From: Miscanthus floridulus
Taxonomy: Eukaryota > Streptophyta > Magnoliopsida > Poales > Poaceae
NCBI RefSeq assembly: GCF_019320115.1
Contig: NC_089591.1
Span: 61,389,798 to 61,453,797, forward strand
Direction of reading: 5' to 3'
DNA length: 64,000 nt
Position numbers and translations under genes: made by a program. Positions 55,801 to 64,000 of this stretch are shown here, one piece after another. The notes below the pieces were generated by a model. The model searched no databases, was not told the origin of the DNA, and worked only from the letters and a program-made list of their open reading frames with translations. The first letter of the stretch is position 1; the number at the start of each line of letters is the position of its first letter.

Positions 55801-56925
55801 ATCAATTGAGCAACATCCAGTATGCAGTAACTAGTAAGTCAAAAATACGCACCAAGAACTCCAGGACCCCCATGATCTGAGTAATATATGAAGATGTGGT
55901 CATTAGGTTTGCTGTCTATCACCTTCTTACTCCCTCCAGTGATAGCGCTTTTATTGCCCAAAAGGACAGCAAAGAAGTTTTCAGTAGTGACCTGATCACC
56001 TGTGTAATCCTGCAATGAATGTGAAGTTGATCAAACTGGTGCAAAACATGAGCAATTGGAGCTGCCAATCCATATATGATCACAAAGCACAATCATATTT
56101 TGATTTTGAGGGTAGACTACTCATGCACTTGTGCAAAACTGAGATTGAAGTGAAGAAACATCAAGTATTTACCTTTGGAACACCATTATAGACATTTTCA
56201 CCTTTAGGATGGTTAATGACAACCCCAGGCCTCGGGTTCAGAATGTTATGGGCAATATCATCATACATGAACACCACAATGTTCTCCTCCTTCACTCCTC
56301 CCTTCTGCAGTATCTGGTACGCATGGCACACATCGGCCTGCCAAGCATCAAGTGTACCATTGTGCCCTAAGTAAGCAGTCATAATGATTTCATACAACAA
56401 ATTCTGTAGCAAACACACAATAAACAAATACTGTAGTCGTACAGAAGAAAGCACGACGGAGCATTTTTCTGTGTGGCATGTTCAATCATCAGGCAGATCA
56501 GCTTTGAATCCCCACAAATTCGAAGCATCGAAACTCGAAACGCTTCGAATCGAATCGATCGGAAAGTCGCAACACTATCAAGCTAACAGGCATGCGCAGG
56601 AGGGTAAAATCGATCCCGTGCTTCACATATAGTCCCCGCACTCCGGTCTCTGCGCCCTAGGCCCTCACAGCACTTTAAAGATGAGGCCGCCGCGGGCTCA
56701 CCTGGTGCCGGTAGTTCCCGTAGCCGGAGGAGCCGGCGACGAGCACGGCCCACCTCGTCCCCACTTCATCCTCCTCAACCGCCGGAGCAGCAGAAGCAGC
56801 AGCAGCGTCACCCCCCTTCTCCGTCGGCATCCGTATCAGCGACTCCCACCCACCCTCCGCCGCCACGGCGGCGGCGGCGAGGCCAGGAGCGAGAGGAGTC
56901 CACACAGCCACGCCGCAGCAGCCAT
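52871..56925 (-). pseudogene. VPE: vacuolar processing enzyme (legumain), nine exons, three disabling lesions
   Basis: VPE is an asparaginyl endopeptidase of the vacuole that matures storage and defence proteins and takes part in cell death. Exons on the minus strand: 56702-56925, 56173-56337, 55853-56009, 55678-55763, 55402-55601, 54682-54730, 54380-54576, 53179-53385 and 52871-53053. All have gt/ag borders. The catalytic His (Y-S-D-H-G-G-P-G) and Cys (V-E-A-C-E-S-G-S) are present, as are the C-terminal prodomain and the end G-H-S-A-stop. Lesions are: one base missing at about 56880 inside the signal-peptide coding region; TAG at 55494-55496 where E-N-S-W-G-T-Y-C is expected; and about 10 bp missing in exon 7 after D-E-K-I, shifting the frame. 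Restored lengths would give about 492 codons, the normal family size. A copia LTR begins 111 bp upstream. Confidence 0.9.
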
Positions 56926-57031
56926 CACCGATAGCGAAGGGCGGCGCGTCAGACAGAGAGAGCAGGCGGGCAGTAGGTGACGGCGAGTCTGGGTCTGGGG
57001 GCGCCTTGTAAAAACGACCCGAAGTGACGTG

Positions 57032-57036
57032 TCGTG
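57032..57036. repeat. possible target duplication TCGTG (left copy)
   Basis: These five bases border the left copia LTR. The matching copy would lie beyond the right edge of the window. Confidence 0.35.
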
Positions 57037-58047
57037 TGTTAAAATAATAGGCAATTTCCATGTCATTTTAATTCCATAATTTAACAGCATGATGATGACA
57101 TATAAAGAAATATTAATTATTGAAATCATGATATCAATTATCTCCATGATAAAAATACATGCTAGATCATGTGTCATGTGAAACATATAAAAAACAGAAA
57201 CATGTGAACTTTATTTATAAATCATAACAGAGAAAAACTGGCATGATATACATCTCAGATTTGCAACAAGCATAAGGCTACATATGAAGCAACATGACTG
57301 TAACGATAAAGCACGTCATGTAACGATAAAGCACATACATAGAGCATATATTTGACAGAAACAGACTGGTAATACTGGATATAGAGAACAAACTGAGAGA
57401 AGATGAAACGATCATACCCTCCCGTCCGTGATTCCGAAGTCGACATGCTGTAGGAGAAGAATCCTCGACGAAGAAGACACCGGTGATCGGGAAGAAGACG
57501 AAGACTCTTGGGCAGTCGCGTAGACGCTCCCCAAAAACCTAATTGCCGATCCCCCGTGCAAGGTCCCGAACGACAAGGGCTTTGGAGGCACCTGCCCTCT
57601 CGCTCCTCCGTGCGCGCAGAGTTACGAGATGAGGAAAGCTATCGAACAACTAAACCGTGTTTCTGGAATGAGTCGCTCTTTTATCTAGAGATGGAAGAAT
57701 CGCAAGGGAAGCCGAGAAGCCTCGGAGGCATGCGCCGAAAAGATCGAGAGTCTCAGGGAGATCAAGCGTCAGGTCGAGTTAGTGGGTGCTAAAAATTAAC
57801 ACACCACGCCACGCCACGCCCCGGCCCGAGCCCGGCCGGTGGCGGCGGCGGCGGTGCGCGCGCGTGTGGCACGCCCTTGTCCGTTTCTCAACTTCTCAAA
57901 TTAGACGGATCTTTTCCAATCATTTAAGTTGAGTCAATGTCCTTTTAACTTCCAATCCGGTACAAATAATAATACCCACAATTACAAGCCATAGAGTTAT
58001 TGATTTATTAGATATATAAATGGGCCTAGCCCATAATAAATTCAACA
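57037..58047 (-). repeat. left (3') copia LTR
   Basis: On the minus strand it starts TGTTGAATTTATTATGGGC, preceded by the purine-rich GATGGGGAT, and ends TATTATTTTAACA. It is 1011 bp. A (GGC)n/(CG)n stretch near 57840-57866 is shared with the other LTR. Confidence 0.85.
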
Positions 58048-58583
58048 ATCCCCATCAAACTCTAGAGTTTGTAACTGTATAGTTCCAGAATCATAATTCT
58101 TTGATATACCAGTGTTTCGATGGAGACTGTTAAGTTGAACATCCATCTAGAATAAGAGTTTTACTCAGTCACAACTGAACAATGGACTATGCCTTGAATT
58201 GATAGTTTTGTGTGAGGTGAGATTCACTCAAGTCCTTTGCTGATACTAGGTTGCAACAAGCATCTCCGCTGTTTGAAGCATATAAGTCACACTTCTATGC
58301 CTTTCATAAGTGTTTAGGGATAACCCAGGTCCCATAAACTGTGACCAGTAGTCTGACTCATATAGGTGTACTTCTCAAAAGATGTTCTGTAGGACAACAT
58401 CTCATCTTCATTAGACTTTCGAAATACATTAAGGTAAACACCATCCTATCTTACAGAAAGAAAGATATGCATCAGAGATAGGTTCATAGGGAACTTTACT
58501 CTCAATCTACTTATAGCTTGTTTCACCACTCTACTTCACGGGATCTCCGATCACAAAGAGCAGGTTACCACTACAGTAGACTT
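58048..58583 (-). other. noncoding 3' part of the copia internal region
   Basis: It lies between the pol stop at 58584 and the LTR, ending in a polypurine-like tract beside the LTR. It is duplicated at 63478-64000. Confidence 0.75.
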
Positions 58584-60954
58584 TCATGTGGGTCTCATAC
58601 ACATCTCTCTCGATGCACTTTCTATCACATTTCGTGACAGTCCCTTAGTGAATTGATCTGTCAGATTATTCGACGTGTGAACATAGTCCAACGTTATAAC
58701 TCCAGAGATTTTCAACTTTCTGACAGTCTTTAATCTTCTTTTAACATGCCTTGTGGACTTCATGTTATTCCTGAAACTGTTGACCTTTGTAATCACAGTC
58801 TGGTTGTCACAGTTCATTGAAATAGCCGGTATCGGTTTTTCAACTACCGGTAAATCCAATAGGAAATCACGAAGCCACTCGGCATTAGCTCCAGCAGTGT
58901 CCAATGTAGCGAGTTCTGCTTTCATTGTAGACTTCGTTAAGATAGTCTGCTTGCAAAACTTCCAGAAAGCAGCGCCACCTGCAAGCAAAAACACATATCC
59001 GCTCGTGGCATACAGCTCATCAGCATCAGAAATCTAGTTGGCATCACAATAGCCTTCCAGCACTTTTGGATGTCCAGTATAATGAATACCATAAGTCATA
59101 GTACCTTTTAGATAACGCAACACTCTCTCAAGAGCACGCCAGTGATCATCTCCCGGGTTTGACATAAATCAGCTCAGCTTGCTCACAACATATGAGATGT
59201 TAGGCCTTATCGCACTCGCAAGGTACATGAGTGAGCCAATGATCTGGGAGTATGTCAGTTGATCCCTTGCTATTCTTCGATTTTTTCCTCAATAGCACGC
59301 TAGGATCATAAGACGTGGGAGCAGGATCATAGTCACGAAAACCAAAGCGACTTAATACCTTTTCCACATAGTGGGACTGTAACAGAGTTACCCCACCATC
59401 ACCTTCTCTAATAAGCTTGATGTTTAAAATAACATTAGCTTCTCTCAAATCTTTCATTTCAAAATTGCTCGACAGAAGTTTCTTTACTTCCATAATCACA
59501 TTGAGATTTGATCCAAAGATCAGGATGTCATTAACATATAGGCACAGCATAACAGCTTCACTCCCACCATATCGATAATACACACACGTGTCAGCTTCAT
59601 TCACAGAGAAACTGTTAGATGTTAAAGTATTATTAAACCTTTCATACCATTGCTTTGGTGCTTGTTTTAGGCCATATAATGATTTTAACAACCTGCACAC
59701 CTTGTTCTCTTGACCATCCGCAATGAACCCTTCTGGCTGATCTATATAGATTTTCTTTTCTAACTCTCCATTCAGAAAAGCTGTCTTAACATCCATCTGA
59801 TGAATGATAAGACTATAAGAGGCAGCCACGGCAATTAAGGTGCGAATTGTAGTCAATCGAGCAACTGGTGAATAGGTGTCAAAGAAATCTTCACCCTCTT
59901 TTTGGGTGTATCCTTTGGCCACAAGCTTTGCCTTGTACCTCTCAATTATACCATCAGGCCTAAGCTTTTTCTTAAAAATCCATTTGCAACCTATAGGTTG
60001 ACAACCATAAGGACGGTCAATGACCTTCCAAGTTTCATTAGACATAATAGAATCCATCTCACTCCTTACTGCTTCCTTCCACAAGTCAGTATCAGGAGAA
60101 AAATATGTCTCTCTAATGGTGGTTGGTATGTCTTCCATAAGGTACACTAAATAGTCATCATCAAAGGATTTTGCAACCCTCTGTCTCTTGCTCTTTCGAG
60201 TGACTATAGTGTCATCCTCCTCAGGGATGTGTACATGAGAATCTTCAGCATGATTTGTTGGAATAGACAGTTCGTGTTCATGGGAAATTATAGTCTCATG
60301 ACTTGTTTCACTAGGTATATTCTTCATTGGAAATTCATTCTCAAAGAATGTAGCGTCTCTAGATTCTATGATTGTATCAACATACATATCAGGAACTTCA
60401 GATTTTATAATTAAGAACATATAACCAACACTGTGAAATGCATAACCAAGGAAAATACAATCAACAGTTTTAGGCCTAAGTTTACGCTTTTTGTTGATTG
60501 ACGCGTTTACTTTAGCCAGGCAACCCCAAGTGCGCAAATATGAGAGATTTAATCTTCTCCTTTCCCATTCCTCAAATGGTGTGATCTCTTTGTTCTTTGT
60601 TGGAACTCTGTTCAGGACATGACATGCTGTCAAAATCGTCTCACCCCACCATTCCTTAGATAATCCCGCTGTACTCAACATGGCATTCACTAACTCTGTT
60701 AGAGTGCGGTTTTTCCTTTCAGCAATCCCATTAGATTGTGGTGAGAATGGCGGTGTCCTCTCATGAACAATACCATGTTCCACACAAAACTCATCGAAAA
60801 CATTAGAGAAATATTCTCCACCTCGATCGGACCTTAACCGCTTTATTTTTCTCTCAAGTTGGTTCTCAACTTCAGCTTTATAGGTCTTAAAATAATTAAA
60901 CGCTTCATCTTTTGTTTTTAAGAGATACACATAATAAAAATCTGGTGGAGTCAT
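58584..60954 (-). pseudogene. copia pol: integrase core end, RT, RNase H
   Basis: From 60954 leftward: the integrase core end (R-S-D-R-G-G-E-Y-F, S-P-Q-S-N-G-I-A-E-R-K-N), then RT (W-K-E-A-V-R-S-E-M, V-K-T-A-F-L-N-G-E-L). The RT catalytic motif reads L-Y-V-N-D-I-L instead of the required Y-V-D-D, so the first catalytic Asp is Asn. Near 59230 the frame shifts after D-H-W-L. RNase H resumes at 58994-58584 (K-S-T-M-K-A-E-L, N-C-D-N-Q-T, ending M-C-M-R-P-T). A further TAG stands at about 59033-59035, where Trp is usual. Confidence 0.88.
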
Positions 60955-62503
60955 CTATAAACATGAGGAAGTATCTTTTACTGCCTTTAGTCAAAATTCC
61001 ATTTATTTCGCATAAATCAGAATGGACAAGTTCTAGAGGTGCTAAATTCCTCGCCTCAGCAGCCTTGTGAGGCTTGCGGGGTTGTTTTGATTCAACACAT
61101 ACATGGCACTTAGACTTTTTGACCAAATTGAATTTAGGAATTAAATTTAGATTTACTAACCGCATAAGACAGCCAAAACTTGCATGACAGAAACGTGAAT
61201 GCCATAAATCCGACTCATCAGAAATATTAACACAATTCACTATTTTATTACACACATCATGCAGTGATAAGCGGAACAAGCCTCCGCAATTATATCCTTT
61301 ACCAACAAAGGAACCATGTTTCGACACAACACATTTATTCGACTCTAGAATAATTTTGTAGCCATCTCGACATAGCATAGACGCACTAACAAGATTCTTC
61401 TTGATGGAGGGCACATGCTGCACGCTCTTCAATGGCACCGTCTTTCCCGAAGTAAACTTCAGAATGACCGTACCAACACCAAAAACATGAGCACGCGACC
61501 CATTTCCCATCAACAATGCGCTAGACCTCTCGACCTGGTAGGAAAAAAACAGAGAAACATCAGCACACACATGAATATTTGCACCACTATCCATCCACCA
61601 CTCAGGTGAATTACATACTAAAAGAACAAATGGTAAAGAATTACCATACCCAGTTGCTCCTTCTCCAGTATCAGTAGTGACAACATTTGCTGATTTCTTT
61701 TCTTGCTTGAACTTACGCTCAGGACGCTCACTTGCCCAGTGCTGTTCACTGCCACAAACAAAGCAGCCTCCATCTCTCTTGTTGTTGTTCTTCTTTTTAA
61801 ACCGTGTTGTTTGAACAGGCTTAGTTATGTTCTCTTGCTTGTTCTGGTTTTTCTTCTTTTTATATTTGTGGAATCCAGAGTTTCTCTTCTGTATCACATT
61901 AGCAGTAGAGGTCTTAACACTCTTTCCATTGTCTTTTGCTCTCGCTCTCTCCTCAACATCAAGAGTACCAATGAGCTCTTCAACATTGAACTTCCATCTC
62001 TTATGTTTGAGTGAGGTAGCAAAGTCCTTGTAAGAAGGTGGTAACTTGGCGATTATACCGCCAGCCACAAACTTGTTAGGTAAGACACATGGAAAGAGCT
62101 CAAGTTCCTTAGCTAGTGCCTGAATCTCATGAGCCTGTTCCATGAGATACAGCTCGCTACCAGCATCGGTAACTCCAAACTTTCCCACAAGTGCATCCCA
62201 CAGCTCTTTCCCTGTAGGAAGGATGATATAGCTTTTCTGAAATTTTAGATCAAATGCGCTAATCACTGCACCTCGAAAGAGGTTGTCATCAGCCTTAAAT
62301 TTAGCCTCATCCTCAGGAGGCAAGTTAGCAGGTTTGCCATCAGAGATGTGATAACATGACATTGCAGTGAGCCACAATTCCATCTTAGCTTTCCAAATCA
62401 AAAAGTTTTTACCATCAAAAGGATCAGGCTTTAACACAGCAGCAAAACCTTTGATAGAAAAATGCCTATAATTAGGTTTTTGGATTGTTGGAATAATAGG
62501 CAA
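60905..62503 (-). pseudogene. copia gag, protease and integrase N-terminus
   Basis: Gag reads P-N-Y-R-H-F-S-I-K-G-F-A-A, then F-D-G-K-N-F-L-I-W-K-A-K-M and the UBN2-type core. The zinc knuckle is C-F-V-C-G-S-E-Q-H-W-A-S-E-R, with Arg where the last Cys belongs. The protease has W-W-M-D-S-G-A-N. The integrase zinc region (H-S-R-F-C-H to C-H-V-C) and the first catalytic D-L-C follow. A frameshift in the overlap 60905-60954 separates it from the rest of pol. The frame enters from inside the LTR: the residues P-I-I-P-T are encoded by the last LTR bases. Confidence 0.87.
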
Positions 62504-63477
62504 TTTTCATGTCATTTTAATTCCATAACTTAACAGCATGATGATAACATATAAAGAAATATTAATCATTGAAATCATGATATCAATTATCTTCATGATG
62601 AAAATACATGCTAGATCATGTGTCATGTGAAACATATAAAAAACAGAAACATGTGAACTTGATTCATAAATCATAACAGAGAGAAACTGGAATGATATAC
62701 ATCTTAGATTTACAACAAGCATAAGGCTACATATGAAGCAACTTGACTGTAACGATAAAGCACATACATGGAGCATATATTTGATAGAAACAGACTGGTA
62801 ATACTGGACACAGGGAACAAATTGAGAGAAGATGAAACGATCATACCCTCTCGTCCGTGATTCCGAAGTCGACATGCTATAGGAGAAGAATCCTCGACGA
62901 AGAAGACGCCGGTGATCGGGAAGAAGACGAAGACTCTTGGGCAGTCGCGTAGACACTCCCTAAAAACCTAATTGTCGATCCCCGTGCAAGATCCCGAATG
63001 ACAATGGCTTCGGAGGCACCGGCCCTCTCGCTCCTCCGTGCGCGCAGAGTTACGAGATGAGGAAAGCTATCGAACAACTGAACCGTGTTTCTGGAATGAG
63101 TCTCTCTTTTATCTAGAGATGGAAGAATCGCAAGGGAAGCCGAGAAGCCTCGGAGGCATGCGCCGAAAAGATCGAGAGTCTCAGGGAGATCAAGCGTCAG
63201 GTCGAGTTAGTGGGTGCTAAAAATTAACACACCACGCCACGCCACGCCCCCGCCTGAGCCCGGCCAATGGCGGCGGCGGCGGTGCGCGCGCGCGTGTGGC
63301 ACGCCCTTGTCCGTTTCTCAACTTCTCAAATTAGACGGATCTTTTCCAATCATTTAAGTTGAGTCAATGTCCTTTTAACTTCCAATCCGGTACAAATAAT
63401 AATACCCACAATTACAAGTCATAGAGTTATTGATTTATTAGATATATAAATGGGCCTAGCCCATAATAAATCCAACA
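62486..63477 (-). repeat. middle copia LTR (shared by two units)
   Basis: It is 992 bp, from TGTTGGATTTATTATGGGC (63477) to TATTATTCCAACA (62486) on the minus strand, highly similar to 57037-58047. It serves as 5' LTR for the unit on its left and 3' LTR for the unit on its right. Confidence 0.87.
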
Positions 63478-64000
63478 ATCCCCATCAAACTCTAGAGTTT
63501 GTAACTGTATAGTTCCAGAATCACAATTCTTTGATATACCAGTGTTTCGATGGAGACTGTTAAGTTGAACATCCATCTAGAACAAGAGTTTCACTCAGTC
63601 ACAATTGAACAATGGACTATGCCTTGAATTGACAGTTTTGTGTGAGGTGAGATTCACTGAAGTCCTTTGCTGATACTAGGTTGCAACAAGCATCCCCGCT
63701 GTTTGAAGCATATAAGTCACACTTCTATGCCTTTTATAAGTGTTTAGGGATAACCCAGGTCCCATAAACTGTGACCAGTAGTCTGACTCATATAGGTGTA
63801 CTTCTCAAAAGATGTTCTATAGGACAACATCTCATCTTTATTAGACTTTCGAAATACATTAAGGTAAACACCATCCTGTCTTACAGAAAGAAAGATATGC
63901 ATCAGAGATAGGTTCATAGGGAACTTTACTCTCAATCTACTTATAGCTTGTTTCACCACTCTACTTCACGGGATCTCCGATCATAAAGAGCAGGTTACCA
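63478..64000 (-). repeat. partial second copia internal region
   Basis: It is a near-identical repeat of 58048-58570, including the polypurine-like tract beside the LTR, and is truncated by the window end. Confidence 0.87.

Larger units (their letters stand above)
57037..64000 (-). mobile_element. Ty1/copia elements in tandem (LTR-internal-LTR-internal)
   Basis: LTRs at 57037-58047 and 62486-63477 bound an internal region (58048-62485) with gag-pol on the minus strand. To the right of the second LTR, 63478-64000 is not host DNA. It repeats the 3' end of the internal region (58048-58570) almost base for base. The array is thus at least two units sharing one LTR, cut by the window edge. The LTRs have TGTTG...CAACA inverted ends. 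Confidence 0.87.

Noticed and set aside
1..64000. tRNA, rRNA or organellar insertions
   Set aside because: I found no cloverleaf-like tRNA block, rRNA-like segment or chloroplast or mitochondrial gene while reading both strands by eye; a tRNA scan was not possible.

Overview
The window is a TE-rich stretch of a nuclear plant genome, most likely a panicoid/andropogonoid grass (sorghum, sugarcane or Miscanthus type). The evidence is very GC-rich coding exons, plant gene families (PEX11, SAUR, PDLP, vacuolar processing enzyme), many short hAT-like MITEs with AGCCTGTTCG-type ends, a Stowaway MITE, and Ty3/gypsy and Ty1/copia elements of grass type. The species cannot be fixed from the sequence alone. 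A 100-N assembly gap lies at 35785-35884.

Layout. 1-6132: a minus-strand Ty3/gypsy Tat-lineage element (RT, plant-type second RNase H, gag, PBS, 5' LTR) that runs off the left edge. It appears to sit inside an older minus-strand LTR fragment (6133-8222). 8353-9840: a MITE cluster and a PEX11 gene split by one MITE. 10136-10283: an antisense fragment of the gene at 18122-19114. 10525-15780: an inverted-repeat pair enclosing a non-autonomous LTR element (10786-15193) whose PBS and LTR edge match those of the left-hand gypsy element. 16700-19130: an apparently intact gene for a plastid-type membrane protein. 20854-35285: a complete 14.4-kb chromovirus-like gypsy element with 3.9-kb LTRs and a perfect ACTGT target-site duplication. 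37085-37690: a LINE 3' end. 37895-38586: a SAUR gene with a frame break. 42943-44440: hAT and MULE transposase debris. 48413-52451: a PDLP gene whose large intron holds MITEs and a Pack-MULE carrying a 3-ketoacyl-CoA synthase fragment. 52871-56925: a nine-exon legumain (VPE) gene broken by three lesions. 57037-64000: Ty1/copia units in tandem (LTR-internal-LTR-internal) inserted 111 bp upstream of the VPE start codon.

The most unusual item is an extra ORF between the 5' LTR and gag of the 14.4-kb element (25534-26523). Its N-terminus is a near copy of the histone H3 tail, keeping K4 and the A-R-K-S motif around K9. The same element carries a chromodomain at the integrase C-terminus, so one transposon encodes both a histone-tail mimic and a candidate histone-tail reader. 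Both the mimic ORF and gag begin immediately after a CAG that looks like a splice acceptor. All nine in-frame stops I could place before the first frameshift are TAG, a pattern suggesting decay by cytosine deamination in CHG context.

The host genes here do not form a pathway. They are unrelated islands between transposons, and several (PEX11, VPE, probably SAUR) show recent damage.
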